Origin: G963669295 sp963669295
Lineage (GTDB): Bacteria > Bacteroidota > Bacteroidia > Flavobacteriales_D > CALLUQ01
Direction of reading: 5' to 3'
Assembly: GCA_963669295.1 (NCBI GenBank)
Contig: OY769938.1
Span: 1,054,001-1,118,000 of the forward strand
Length of the DNA: 64,000 nucleotides
Shown piece by piece: positions 17,502-28,600 of the stretch (its first letter is position 1; each line of letters opens with the position of its first letter). The notes under the pieces are model-generated. The model did no database searches. It worked only from the letters and a program-made list of their open reading frames with translations, and was not told the origin of the DNA. A program made the translations under genes and the position numbers.

Positions 17502-18947
17502 ATGAAAAAGCTACTTATAATCATTATTATTGCTTGTTCAACCCAATCGATTCATGCTCAAGAATGGCTGGAAGTAAGCTCAGGCGCATATTTCTCCGTA
17601 GCCATACACAATGATGGTACGTTATGGGCCTGGGGCGAAAATGATAAAGGTCAGTTGGGTATTGGTAATACTACTAATCAAACTAACCCTGTTATGATTG
17701 GAAGTGATAACGACTGGGAAAAAATTTCAGCTGGAGCAAAACATTGCCTCGCATTAAAATCTAATGGCACGCTGTGGGCATGGGGAGATAATTCTCAGGG
17801 GCAATTGGGCATTGGAACAAAAGTAGATCAATCAGCTCCAATACAAGTTGGCACCAGTACCTATTGGGTGGAAATTGAAGCTGGCCCCTGGTATTCCCTG
17901 GCCTTGAGAAATATTCGAACATTATGGGGGTGGGGAGACAATTCTAGCTATCAAATGGGTAACAACAATACAGACGATGTTCTTGAACCCATGACTATTG
18001 ATCAAACAACTACATTCAGAGACATTGCCGCTGGGCCTGGCTTTTGCATTGGAATCAATACCAATGGTTTTCTGAGAGGATGGGGAGATAATTCTTTTGG
18101 CGTATTTGGTTTAAGCGCAACTGCTACTCCACATGTCAAAACGCCAATACAAATTGGTGGTTCTAACATATGGCGTTCTGTAGAAGCAGGTTTCCATTCC
18201 ATTTATACAATCGGAACAGATGGTATATTACGAACATGGGGAGCCAATGGGGATGGACAATTGGGTAATGGTTTAGTCAATGATCCAATTATTGGATTCG
18301 GATATAGTAATTGGCAGGTTGGTTTTGATACCGATTGGAAAATGATTAAGGCAGGCCCCCTATGTGCATTTGCCATCAAGAACGATAGCACACTCTGGGT
18401 AACAGGAAACAACAACGGTCAGTTTGGAACAGGAAATTATGCGGGTTCATTCCAGTTTGTCCAAGTTGGAACTGAAAGCGATTGGGTGGACATTGCACCT
18501 GGAACAGCTTACCTTGATGATCAGACAGAAGCAATTATAGGAGGGATGCACACCGCAGGAATTAGGGCTTCACACAATACCATTTGTACTACTGGAGCTA
18601 ATGAATTCGGCCAGTTGGGAGATGGAACAACCTTATCAACAAACCATTTTAATTGTATCGCTTCAACCATTGGAATCAAAGAAGAAAACACCATAAACGA
18701 TAAGGTTAAGATTTTCCCTAATCCTTCTAATGGTCAATTCCAGGTAGACTTAACGCAATTAAATGGCAATGCTTCTATTGCTAATATTTATAATGCAGTG
18801 GGTCAACTGGTTAAAACCACACATTTTAATGATTCTAACCATCAATTGTCTTACAATTTCACAGATCAGAAAGACGGGCTATACCTACTTGAAATATTAA
18901 CAGTTAACAATGAACGAATAATTAAAAAACTTCAAATCAACCAATAA
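17502..18947 (+). CDS. RCC1-repeat secreted protein with T9SS type A tail, paralogue
   Basis: 481 residues; signal peptide MKKLLIIIIIACSTQSIHAQ. Same architecture as the preceding gene: RCC1 repeats (GTLWAWGENDKGQLGIGN, GTLWAWGDNSQGQLGIG and others) and a type A tail (IFPNPSNGQFQVDLTQL, YNAVGQLVKTT, IIKKLQINQ). The two differ throughout, so this is not a recent duplication. Its own ATCACCCG element and an 18-bp-stem terminator isolate it as a single transcription unit. Confidence 0.9.
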   Translation: MKKLLIIIIIACSTQSIHAQEWLEVSSGAYFSVAIHNDGTLWAWGENDKGQLGIGNTTNQTNPVMIGSDNDWEKISAGAKHCLALKSNGTLWAWGDNSQGQLGIGTKVDQSAPIQVGTSTYWVEIEAGPWYSLALRNIRTLWGWGDNSSYQMGNNNTDDVLEPMTIDQTTTFRDIAAGPGFCIGINTNGFLRGWGDNSFGVFGLSATATPHVKTPIQIGGSNIWRSVEAGFHSIYTIGTDGILRTWGANGDGQLGNGLVNDPIIGFGYSNWQVGFDTDWKMIKAGPLCAFAIKNDSTLWVTGNNNGQFGTGNYAGSFQFVQVGTESDWVDIAPGTAYLDDQTEAIIGGMHTAGIRASHNTICTTGANEFGQLGDGTTLSTNHFNCIASTIGIKEENTINDKVKIFPNPSNGQFQVDLTQLNGNASIANIYNAVGQLVKTTHFNDSNHQLSYNFTDQKDGLYLLEILTVNNERIIKKLQINQ

Positions 18948-18972
18948 ACAAGTCTTTAGACTTACCTATTTC

Positions 18973-19009
18973 AAAAGAAACGAGGAGTGATTCACTCCTC
19001 GTTTCTTTT
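18973..19009 (+). terminator. Perfect 18-bp-arm terminator
   Basis: AAAAGAAACGAGGAGTGA and its exact inverse around a single T, 25 bp after the RCC1 gene stop. Confidence 0.9.
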
Positions 19010-19010
19010 G

Positions 19011-19356
19011 CATCCTTGCATAGTAGTTTACGGGGCATATGGAATTTGTTGCCAGAGCAGCATTGGATCTTATGAATTAGTTGATGACATAGGTAACGTT
19101 TTGATATCAGGAGGAAGCTTCGGCTCAGTTGAATGTAATTCCTTCAGTGTATCCAGCAGTATCAACATTCAAAGACCCTTCACTAACATTTACATCTATT
19201 CCTAATACTACCATTATTACAATGCCGTAGGAACATTGATTACTACACAACAAACAATATCAGCCGGCCTGTAACAACAACCCAATGATTTTGTACCTGA
19301 TAGAAATCATAACCATGAACAACAAATGGTTAAGAAGCTGCAGCTTCAATATTGAG
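19011..19356 (+). pseudogene. Remnant of a T9SS type A secreted-protein gene
   Basis: One frame read through two in-frame stops (19203, 19272) still shows secreted-protein features: GSYELVDDIGNVLISGGSFG (a motif common in Bacteroidota surface proteins), then YNAVGTLITTQQ and finally MVKKLQLQY before a stop at 19354-19356. The last two match the tail of the first RCC1 gene (YNAVGALVATQQ, MVKKLQLQR). The signal peptide and most of the body are missing. A hairpin terminator still follows at 19377. Confidence 0.7.
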
Positions 19357-19376
19357 TTGCACATTTTTTAGACGAG

Positions 19377-19408
19377 AAACGGGGTAGCTTAATGCTATCC
19401 CGTTTATT
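19377..19408 (+). terminator. Hairpin terminator of the remnant gene
   Basis: AAACGGGGTAGC-TTAAT-GCTATCCCGTTT with one G-T pair, 20 bp after the remnant's stop. Confidence 0.75.
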
Positions 19409-19411
19409 TCA

Positions 19412-19429
19412 TCACCCGTATGCGGTATT
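19412..19429 (+). promoter_or_regulatory. ATCACCCG-type element before large adhesin
   Basis: ATCACCCGTATGCGGTAT followed by TGTT; 178 bp before ATG 19608, the longest spacing among the asymmetric copies. Confidence 0.55.
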
Positions 19430-19607
19430 GTTTAACAGCAGCAACCCACCTTAATTTTGATACCAAACAAAGTCGCAATATCATGTTATTAGCTGCACTC
19501 TTAATTCTTACAGTGATTGTATTGGCCTCTCAATTCAGTCAATCGGAAATAACCCATCAACATTGTTACAAAGAATTCTACATCCAATTCATCGATAAAT
19601 AATTGGC

Positions 19608-22600
19608 ATGGCAGTGTTGCTCCGATACTTGCTTCCATTCTACCTACTGCTTATAGCAGTAAGTGTATCTGGTCAGATTCATGAGCATCAAATACCTTCT
19701 TCTCCGGGAATCTTTAAACAACTGGATGGGCCATGTGTGAACATGGACTTTGAAGGTTGTGATTTTACTGGTTGGGAGTTGTTTGAAGGCGATGTAAGTT
19801 CCATGCCTTTTGAAATCATTAACACAGTACCCACCACCCCAGGCAATCAGCATTTTATCACCACTGCTGGCAACGACCCGGTAATCGGTGCCCCCTTACC
19901 CATGCTCAACCCCGACGGTGGTACTTGCTCGGTATTGCTTGGTGATGCAACGGCAGTAGGTGCCAGAGCGGCCAGCATGCGCCAAACCTTTCAAGTAGAC
20001 AGCTCCAATGCTATTTTCACCTACAGCTATGCACTGGTATTAGAAGACCCTTCAGGCCATAGCGTGGGCGAAAAACCTTTTTTCAAAACCACCATTTACG
20101 ACGAACAAGGCAACCCCATTCCTTGTGGCGATTATTCCGTAATAGCAGGCCCTCCAGGATCGGGAGGAGACCCCGACTTTGTGGTATTTGCCGATGGTTA
20201 CTACCTCCCATGGCGCACCACTTTTGCTCCACTGGATGGTTACATCGGACAAAACGTAACCGTAGAATTCATCATTGGCGATTGTTTTCAAACAGGACAT
20301 TACGGCTATGGGTATATCGATGCCCAATGCAACCCTATGGAAATCATCACCTCCGACACCACCGTATGTGGCGGACAAGGTGTTACGCTAACTGCGCCAG
20401 CTGGTGCAGCCAGCTACCTTTGGAATACCGGTGAAACCACCCAGGAAATTATGGTGAGCGATTCCGGCACTTATGAAGTTACCTTAACCCCGGTTACCGG
20501 AGCAGCTTGCGACGTAACGTTAAGCATCACCATTACCGGAACCCCAGGGGTACCACAAGCAGCTTTTACGTTTGCCCCGAACCCGGCATGCCCCTTCGAT
20601 CCCATCAGTTTTACCGACAACTCCACCACTACCCTTGGAGCTACCATTGTACAATGGGAATGGGACTTTGGAGACATGAACACCTCCGCTGTACAACATC
20701 CAACGCACAGCTATTCCAGCTCTGGCAATTACAACATTCAACTTATCGTAACTACTGCAGGAGGCTGTACCGATACCATCGTACAACCCATCACTATAGT
20801 AAGCGCACCTGATCCTACCATTACTCCTGCAGGGCCTTTTTGTGCTACTGCTCCTCCCCACCCTTTTGTAGGAGCTGACCCTGGAGGGACATGGAGTTCG
20901 AGTTGCGGCAATTGTATCGACAGTAGCACCGGCATATTTCAACCCTCTATTGCCGGGGTTGGCAATCATGAAATCATATACACCCATACCGGTCCATGCA
21001 GTTATGCCGATACTACTGTGGTAGTAATCAACGAAATACCTGTAGCCAATTTTACCGCATTGCCCAACCCGGTTTGTATTAACGAACAGGTAACCTTCAC
21101 CGATAATTCAACCACCTCGCAAGGAGCCATCATCAACAACTGGCAGTGGGACTTTGGCGACCAAACCAATGCCATCATCCAACACCCTAATCACACCTAC
21201 ACTACCGCAGGCACTTACAACGTCACCCTTATTATCACAACAGATGGTGGGTGTACCGATACCATTACGCAACCCATTACCGTATTAGAAATTGCTGATC
21301 CTACCATTATCCCCGCCGGGCCATTTTGTGACAACAATACCCCTCATACTTTTTCTGCAGTAGACCCCGGCGGGGTTTGGTCTTCCAGCTGTGGTAATTG
21401 CATCGACAGTATTTCCGGAATCTTCGACCCTTCAATTGCTGGTGATGGTGTGCATGAGTTGGTTTACACCATTGCAGGATCTTGTGGCGGTTCAGACACA
21501 ACCACAGTAGCCGTTAGCAGCATTGCTATTGATAGTGTTACCACCACCCCACTTTTGTGCTTTGGCGATTGTAATAGCACCCTTAACATCTATAGCCCCG
21601 GAGCCGTAGATTTTAGCATCGACAATGGCGTTACCTGGCAAACTTCAAACAACTTTCAAAACCTCTGTGCAGGAACTTACCAATTGAAGGTGCGCAATGC
21701 CATTAGCTGTGAAGATTCCGTAACAGTTACCCTTACCGAACCTCCCTTGCTCAACATCACTTTTTCTGCCTTTGATGCCACCTGTTTTAACCATTGCGAT
21801 GGATACGCCATTGTTATTCCCAATGGGGGTATTTCTCCTTACCAATACGGATGGTCGAGCAGTGGCAACAACAGCCCTACAGAAAACAACCTCTGTGCCG
21901 GCAACTACCTGCTTACCATTACCGACAACAATGGGTGTGCTGTAGATACTAATTTTGTGGTGAACCAACCTCCCCCATTTGAAATTACTGCCATTAACTC
22001 TACCAACGAATTGTGCTTCAACGATTGCTCAGGCACCATCACCATTACCGCTCCAGGTGCTACTCATTACAGCATCGATAACGGCACTACGCTAGTGACC
22101 AATAATGATTTCCAAAACCTCTGTGCAGGAACATACACCATTTATGTAGAAAATGCAGCAGGATGTTTTGATGATACTACAATAACGATAGAAGGGCCTC
22201 CGCCCGTAGACATCGCCACCACCACCGACACCACAATATGCATTGGCGGCACAGCAGGCATTGGTGCGGTGGCCACTGGTGGTGTAGGCGCCTTTACTTA
22301 CACATGGAACAATGGACTGCCCTCCCTCAGCAGTCACATAGTGATGCCCAACGGTAGCACTACCTACTATGTTTTTGCCACCGATAGCAATGGGTGTACC
22401 ACCCCTACATTACCCATTACGGTCAATTTTCACCCGCCACTAGAGGTACAGGCATTTACCGATCAAACCATTTGTGTTGGTGATGCCGTACCCATTAGCG
22501 CCCTGGCCAGTGGAGGCATAGGAGCACCATACAGCTATACCTGGGACAATGGACTGGGCAACGGGCAATTCTTTAGTGTTAGCCCCACCACCACTACCAC

Positions 22601-23483
22601 GTACACTGTTGTTGCTGCTGATAACTGTGAAACACCTAACGATTCTGCCCAGGTAACCATTACGGTAAACCCATTGCCCAATGTTGTTTTCGAAGGCGAC
22701 ATTCTGGAGGGATGCCTGCCCGTAACCACCACCTTCACCAACAACACCAATCCCGGGATGATTGGCAACGACTGCTGGTGGAATTTTGGTGAAGGCACTA
22801 TTGTAAACGATTGTGGCACTCCAACACATACCTTTAACGCCCCAGGATGTTACGACGTAAGTCTTTCGGTCACTTCGCCAGAAGGGTGTACCAACGATAC
22901 CATTATTCCTAATTATATTTGTGTTTACGATTACCCGGTGGCGGATTTCGAATTCTCCCCTCAGGCTACTACCACACTGCAACCGGAAATTGAATTTACT
23001 GATCAATCTGTCGATCCTTCCATCGGCTTCATCAACAGCTATTTTTGGAATTTCGATGGACTGGGTACCGCCCAGATTCAGCACCCTGTGTTTGAATTTC
23101 CATGGAACGACGAAGGGCTTTACGATGTTTGCCTTACCGTTACCTCCAACTACGGCTGCCCTTCTACCATATGCAAACCCGTAAAAATAGACGGTGAGAT
23201 GTTGATCTATGTGCCCAACGCTTTTACGCCTAACGGAGATGGTGACAACGACTACTTCTTTGCCCAGGGCATGAACCTCGACAAAAGCGATGACTTTACC
23301 CTTTATGTTTTTAACCGATGGGGCGAACTCATTTTCGAAACCCACAACCCCAATTACCCGTGGGATGGAAAACGCTACGGCCGCGATGTACAACAAGATG
23401 TATACGTATGGAGAATACTATTACGCGATCCATATACCGATAAGAAATATGACCTGATTGGTCATGTAACAGTGTTGAGGTAA
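19608..23483 (+). CDS. PKD/SprB-repeat adhesin with CHU_C (T9SS type B) tail
   Basis: 1291 residues; signal peptide MAVLLRYLLPFYLLLIAVSV. After a jelly-roll-like N-terminal domain (about 40-250: CDFTGWELFEGDV) come Ig-like/PKD domains (QWEWDFGDM, NWQWDFGDQ) separated by repeated segments (GTWSSSCGNCIDSS). SprB-type repeats (CFGDCNSTLNI, LCAGTYQLKV, CAGNYLLTITDNNGC) follow, then further PKD-like domains. The last 90 residues are the gliding-motility-associated domain (VPNAFTPNGDGDNDYF, FNRWGELIFET, DVQQDVYVWRI). Exported by T9SS in a type B manner, which elsewhere needs a PorP/SprF partner; a PorP/SprF gene lies at 39349. Likely a cell-surface adhesin. Confidence 0.92.
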   Translation: MAVLLRYLLPFYLLLIAVSVSGQIHEHQIPSSPGIFKQLDGPCVNMDFEGCDFTGWELFEGDVSSMPFEIINTVPTTPGNQHFITTAGNDPVIGAPLPMLNPDGGTCSVLLGDATAVGARAASMRQTFQVDSSNAIFTYSYALVLEDPSGHSVGEKPFFKTTIYDEQGNPIPCGDYSVIAGPPGSGGDPDFVVFADGYYLPWRTTFAPLDGYIGQNVTVEFIIGDCFQTGHYGYGYIDAQCNPMEIITSDTTVCGGQGVTLTAPAGAASYLWNTGETTQEIMVSDSGTYEVTLTPVTGAACDVTLSITITGTPGVPQAAFTFAPNPACPFDPISFTDNSTTTLGATIVQWEWDFGDMNTSAVQHPTHSYSSSGNYNIQLIVTTAGGCTDTIVQPITIVSAPDPTITPAGPFCATAPPHPFVGADPGGTWSSSCGNCIDSSTGIFQPSIAGVGNHEIIYTHTGPCSYADTTVVVINEIPVANFTALPNPVCINEQVTFTDNSTTSQGAIINNWQWDFGDQTNAIIQHPNHTYTTAGTYNVTLIITTDGGCTDTITQPITVLEIADPTIIPAGPFCDNNTPHTFSAVDPGGVWSSSCGNCIDSISGIFDPSIAGDGVHELVYTIAGSCGGSDTTTVAVSSIAIDSVTTTPLLCFGDCNSTLNIYSPGAVDFSIDNGVTWQTSNNFQNLCAGTYQLKVRNAISCEDSVTVTLTEPPLLNITFSAFDATCFNHCDGYAIVIPNGGISPYQYGWSSSGNNSPTENNLCAGNYLLTITDNNGCAVDTNFVVNQPPPFEITAINSTNELCFNDCSGTITITAPGATHYSIDNGTTLVTNNDFQNLCAGTYTIYVENAAGCFDDTTITIEGPPPVDIATTTDTTICIGGTAGIGAVATGGVGAFTYTWNNGLPSLSSHIVMPNGSTTYYVFATDSNGCTTPTLPITVNFHPPLEVQAFTDQTICVGDAVPISALASGGIGAPYSYTWDNGLGNGQFFSVSPTTTTTYTVVAADNCETPNDSAQVTITVNPLPNVVFEGDILEGCLPVTTTFTNNTNPGMIGNDCWWNFGEGTIVNDCGTPTHTFNAPGCYDVSLSVTSPEGCTNDTIIPNYICVYDYPVADFEFSPQATTTLQPEIEFTDQSVDPSIGFINSYFWNFDGLGTAQIQHPVFEFPWNDEGLYDVCLTVTSNYGCPSTICKPVKIDGEMLIYVPNAFTPNGDGDNDYFFAQGMNLDKSDDFTLYVFNRWGELIFETHNPNYPWDGKRYGRDVQQDVYVWRILLRDPYTDKKYDLIGHVTVLR

Positions 23484-23490
23484 CTACAAA

Positions 23491-23508
23491 ATCACCCGTC
23501 AGCGGTAT
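23491..23508 (+). promoter_or_regulatory. ATCACCCG-type element before second adhesin
   Basis: ATCACCCGTCAGCGGTAT, 7 bp after the previous stop and 37 bp before ATG 23546. Confidence 0.6.
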
Positions 23509-23545
23509 AGCATTGTACGTTTTGGTCGGTTACTTTTAAAAGGCC

Positions 23546-25543
23546 ATGCATCGCATTCTCATATCCCTCTTTGTTGTTATTGCCTTGACCGGCACCTTTA
23601 CCACTCAAGCACAAGAAATTTGCGACAATGGCATAGACGACGATTTGGATGGATGGGTAGATCTTAATGACACCATTGACTGCCATTGCTCGGGCATACA
23701 AACCCTCGACATCAGCACCATCATTCCGAACCATTCTTTTGAAGATACACTTTGTTGTCCCTGGGACTTTACTGAATTGTATTGCACCTCGGGTTGGGAG
23801 CAAGCTTCTGGTGCCACTTCTGATTATTGGAACACTTGTGGACTAACAGGGAATGCATTGTGCTGGCCTCCACAACCCCTGCCCGACGGTAATGGGTATG
23901 CCGCCTTTGTAAATTGGGACGGCTATAAAGAATACGTTGGCACCTGTTTAAACTCCTCGCTTATTGCCGGACAAACCTATACCATTGGTTGCTACGTGGG
24001 GATGACTGGTAACAGAAGCCCTGCGTTTGATATCGCTTTTTTTGGATCGTCAAATTGCTCCGATCTTCCGTATCCGGGAATAGACTGCCCTACTAACAGC
24101 ATCGGTAGTTGGGAATTACTCGGGCAAACAACAGTAACCGGAACTGATGATTGGTTTTATCACAGCGTTACTTTTACTCCCTCTCAAAACATTAATTCCC
24201 TGGTTGTTGGACCCGGTTGTGCTATTGCTGGTACTGGTGATTGGTACTATTATTACATCGATGACATTACCTTGTTGGAAGAACTTTCCTCTCCTCTTGA
24301 TATTACCATTAGCTCAACCGGGAATCCTTGTACCAACAATCTGGCTTTAACCGCACACCCTGATACCAATGTAGGAGATTTTCAATGGTACCTCAATGGC
24401 ATTGCTTTGCCAGGTGCTACCGATACAGTGTTTGCCTTATTGAACCTGGACGCGGGCATTTATAGCATTCGTCAAACCATTGACACCGCATGCCTCATCA
24501 CTTCCATTGTAATTCCTGAAGACAGTGTTGTTGCCCATTTTTGGACAGAAAACTTCTGTGCACCTGGAGTTGCTCCATTGGTAGATAGTTCTTCTTCTTC
24601 CAGTACCATTACCAGTTGGTGGTGGGATTTTGGCGATGGAACCTCCTCTACTTTACCTAACCCTACCCATACCTATACCGGAGATGGGCAATACAACATA
24701 ATGCTTGTAGTACAAGATAGCATTGGCTGCCGGGATACGCTTATAAAAACCATTGAAGCATTTCCCCCGCCCATAGTCAACTTCTCCACCTCCTCCACAC
24801 AAGCTTGTGATTCGCTTTGCACTGAATTCATGAACAACACCTCGCCAAACAGCAATAACATTGTTAATTGGGAATGGAACCTGGGCAACGGAACCTACAG
24901 CAATGCATCCACGCCATCTGCCTGTTATTTCAATGATGGCGATGCTCCACAATTGTTTGATGTTACCCTGATTGCCACCAATAGCAATGGCTGTTCCGAC
25001 ACATCATTCATCCCCAACTATATCACAGTGTGGGCTTCTCCCACTGCTCATTTCGAAGCGCATTACCTGCCTCCCAACCCACTGGTTACATTTTCAAATC
25101 ATTCAACCAACAGCATGCAATATTATTGGGACCTGGGAGATGGTGACACTTCGACTGCATTTGAGCCACACCACCAATACAGCGAAGCCGGCATGTATTC
25201 CATTGTACTTTACGCCTCCAATACTTTTGGTTGCCTGGATAGCTCGATGATTTTGCTAGAAATCGAACCTTCTAACGTGCTTTATGTTCCAAATTCGTTT
25301 ACCCCAAATGGAGATGGGGTGAATGATGTTTTTTCCATTTATGGCGACGCCATAGCAAGCGATTTTCAACTGTCCATTTTTAACCGTTGGGGGGAAGAAA
25401 TTCATCATTCGAATTTACCCTACTGGGATGGCAATCAACTCGGAAAACCGGTGGCCATTGGCACCTATATTTATCGTATTGTGTACAAAGATTTGACGCA
25501 ACAATGGCAAAAAAAAGTGGGGCACATTAACCTAATTCGCTAA
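23546..25543 (+). CDS. PKD-domain adhesin with CHU_C (T9SS type B) tail
   Basis: 665 residues; signal peptide MHRILISLFVVIALTGTFTT. The N-terminal EICDNGIDDDLDGWVDLNDT motif (Asp-rich, probably calcium-binding) and a lectin-like beta-sandwich (about 60-250, GYKEYVGTCLNSSL) are shared with the next gene. An Ig-like segment and three PKD domains follow (WWWDFGDGTSS, WEWNLGNGTYS, YYWDLGDGDTS). The CHU_C tail is VPNSFTPNGDGVNDVF, IFNRWGEEIHHS, VAIGTYIYRIVY. It is a shorter paralogue of 25615-29895, differing mainly in PKD number. Confidence 0.92.
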   Translation: MHRILISLFVVIALTGTFTTQAQEICDNGIDDDLDGWVDLNDTIDCHCSGIQTLDISTIIPNHSFEDTLCCPWDFTELYCTSGWEQASGATSDYWNTCGLTGNALCWPPQPLPDGNGYAAFVNWDGYKEYVGTCLNSSLIAGQTYTIGCYVGMTGNRSPAFDIAFFGSSNCSDLPYPGIDCPTNSIGSWELLGQTTVTGTDDWFYHSVTFTPSQNINSLVVGPGCAIAGTGDWYYYYIDDITLLEELSSPLDITISSTGNPCTNNLALTAHPDTNVGDFQWYLNGIALPGATDTVFALLNLDAGIYSIRQTIDTACLITSIVIPEDSVVAHFWTENFCAPGVAPLVDSSSSSSTITSWWWDFGDGTSSTLPNPTHTYTGDGQYNIMLVVQDSIGCRDTLIKTIEAFPPPIVNFSTSSTQACDSLCTEFMNNTSPNSNNIVNWEWNLGNGTYSNASTPSACYFNDGDAPQLFDVTLIATNSNGCSDTSFIPNYITVWASPTAHFEAHYLPPNPLVTFSNHSTNSMQYYWDLGDGDTSTAFEPHHQYSEAGMYSIVLYASNTFGCLDSSMILLEIEPSNVLYVPNSFTPNGDGVNDVFSIYGDAIASDFQLSIFNRWGEEIHHSNLPYWDGNQLGKPVAIGTYIYRIVYKDLTQQWQKKVGHINLIR

Positions 25544-25549
25544 CCACAC

Positions 25550-25567
25550 ATCACCCCTACGGGGTAT
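25550..25567 (+). promoter_or_regulatory. ATCACCC-type element before third adhesin
   Basis: ATCACCCCTACGGGGTAT followed by TGC; 6 bp after the previous stop and 47 bp before ATG 25615. Here the inner arms CCCC/GGGG are symmetrical. Confidence 0.6.
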
Positions 25568-25614
25568 TGCTTTTACCTGCATTTGCCCTCTAAATTGCAG
25601 GAAAAATTACTATT

Positions 25615-28600
25615 ATGCTGCGAATACTCTTTTTCTCTCTGCTCTTCGCCATGAGTTGGGCCGTGGGCTACAGCCAGGAAATTTGTGATAATGGTATTGA
25701 TGATGATCAGGATGGACTCATCGATCTCAATGATGTGATAGATTGTAATTGCAATGGCATCATCAATGAAACATCTGTTATACCCAACGGCTCTTTCGAA
25801 GACCATAGTTGTTGCCCGTCGGGCATTTCGCAATTGGTTTGTGCCGACACCTGGATACAAGCCTCTGAGCCCACCTCCGACTACTGGCATACCTGCGGAG
25901 CAACTTCACCTACCACCGTACCTCCTCCCCCTACCCCTTTGCCTGATGGAGATGGATATGTTGGTTTTTTAAATGGCACAGGTAGTTCTTCTGAAACCGA
26001 TTACAAGGAATATGTTGGCTCTTGTCTCACCAGTCCCTTATTGGCTGGCACCTCCTATACTTTCAATTTCTACATGGCCACGGGAAACAACAATACCTAC
26101 CCCATCGATTTACACATTTATGGCACCAATAATTGTGGCAACCTACCCTTTGGGCCACCATTACTTACAGCAGGATGCCCTACCAATTATGCTGGTTGGG
26201 TTGATTTAGGATTCACGCCAGTAGCGCCAAACAACATTGCCTGGAACACTTACTCGGTAACATTTACTCCTGCACAAGATATTTATGCCATTGCCATTGG
26301 TCCCAATTGCATTCCTACTGGCTTTGGCCAGGACGTAAGTTGGTATTACTACTACCTGGATGGGCTTCACCTTTCGGCCACCGAGGCCGACACGGTTACC
26401 ATTACAACAGAAGAATTGGGCGATTGGTGCACCAACGATTTGCAATTGATTGCACATTCCGACAGCATTGATGGTACCTATCAGTGGTATCTTGATGGCG
26501 TAGCATTGGTAGGTGAAACAGATACTATTTTAAATGTCTCTTCCGGTGGTTACCCATCCGGAACCTATACCTTTCGCCAAACCATTGGCACCGAATGCGA
26601 AACCATTGATCATGTGATAAGTGTAGGAAGTTTAGTCGCTGATTTCACCTTTAACAACGCCTGTTTTTATGAGAGCATTCCTTTCACCGACAACTCTACC
26701 ATTGCAGGTGGCACCATTACCAATTGGGATTGGGATTTTGGAGATGGAAACACCTCATCCATTCAACACCCTTCGCACACCTACACTAATGCAGGCACTT
26801 ACATGGTAACGTTAACCATTACAGGCAGTGGTGGATGCTCTACCTCCCTTCAACAAAGCATTACGGCATATCCACAACCACAAGTAGCCTTTACTTTTGC
26901 TGACGCATGCATTAATACAGGAGTTGCTTTCACAGATCAATCAACCATTACTGCTCCCGATAACCTCAACAGCTGGACCTGGAACTTTGGTGATGGCAAC
27001 ACGTCATCACAGCAACAACCCTCACACACCTATGGTATCAACGGAACTTTTGATGTGCAGTTGCTGGTTATCTCAAACAATGGCTGTATAGACTCCCTGG
27101 TACAACCCATTGCCATTCACCCGCAACCAGTAGCTATTTTCACCGCTACCGACGACTGCATAGTTGCAACTACTAGTTTTACCGATTTATCCACCACATC
27201 CAGTGGCACCATTAACAATTGGCAATGGGACTTTGGTGATGGCAACACCTCATCGTTGCAACATCCCAATCATTTATACACCAACGATGGCACTTACAAT
27301 GTTACACTCATTGTATCTAACGATCTGGGGTGTTCCGATACGACAACACAAGTATTGAACCGGTTTCTAATCCCAACCGCTAATTTCACCGTTGCCGACG
27401 AATGTGTATACGATGTATTGAGTTTTACCGATAACTCTACAGGAAACATCAGTACCTGGGAATGGGATTTTGGAGATGGGAATACCAGCAATCAGCAAAG
27501 CCCCAACCACCAATATGCTACCGCGGGCAACTACAATGTACAATTGATCGTTACCACAGTCAATAACTGTGCAGATACCCTGGAGCAAACGGTAGAAGCT
27601 TACCCGGCTCCCTCCGCACAATTCACCAATACCCTTGGTAATCCATGCTTCATCGATTCTGTTAATTTCATTGATATATCTACCATTGATGCTCCCGGGC
27701 AAATCAATGCCTGGACATGGGACTTCGGTAATGGGAATACGACAAACATGCAACACCCCACACACCATTATACCACTAGCGGCACATTTGATGTAACTTT
27801 AATTGTAAGCAGCAACCAGGGATGTACGGACACTATCATACAGCAAATCAATAGTTTTCCAGCACCAATAGCAAGCTTTACAGTTAATGCAGATTGTTGG
27901 TACAATGCACTAGTGTTCAATGATAACTCTTCCGTAGTTAATGGTACCATCACCAACTGGGAATGGGATTTTGGTGATGGCAACACCAGCAATCAGCAAA
28001 GCCCCAACCACCAATATGCCACGGCAGGCAGTTACACGGTTCAATTAGTCGTCACCTCTAATAACGGTTGTAGTGACACCATACAACAAAGTGTGGAAAC
28101 ATATCCACAGCCCAATGTCTCATTTATTGCTAACGACACCTGTGTATTTCAGCAAGTTGGCTTTACCGATTTATCTACCATTCCTACCCCGTATAGCATT
28201 AGCAATTGGTGGTGGGATTTTGGAGACGGCAATGCCTCCTTCCAACCTAACCCGGTGCATAGTTATGGTGCAGATGGCACTTACCAGGTCGAACTTCTGG
28301 TTGCCTCCAACCAGGGCTGTGTTGACTCCATAACTATCCCTATAACCATTCACCCACAACCGCAAACTGCTTTTTCGGTAATGGATGACTGCCTCTACAA
28401 TGCTGCTGTATTTACCGATCAATCAACCATGAGCACCGGAAGTATTGTCAATTGGGAATGGGATTTCGGAGACGGCAATCAATCAAATCAACCGAGCCCT
28501 ACGCACCCATACAGCAATGCCAATACGTACAACGTACAACTAATTACTACAAGCAATTATGGTTGTAGCGATACCCTGGTGCAAAGCACCACACGACACC

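Noticed and set aside
19420..19602. 60-residue plus-strand frame before the adhesin
   Set aside because: Starts inside the ATCACCCG element; a hydrophobic stretch alone is weak evidence and no homology is apparent.
22440..23396. 318-residue minus-strand frame
   Set aside because: Antisense of the PKD/CHU_C adhesin; low-complexity shadow without domain features.
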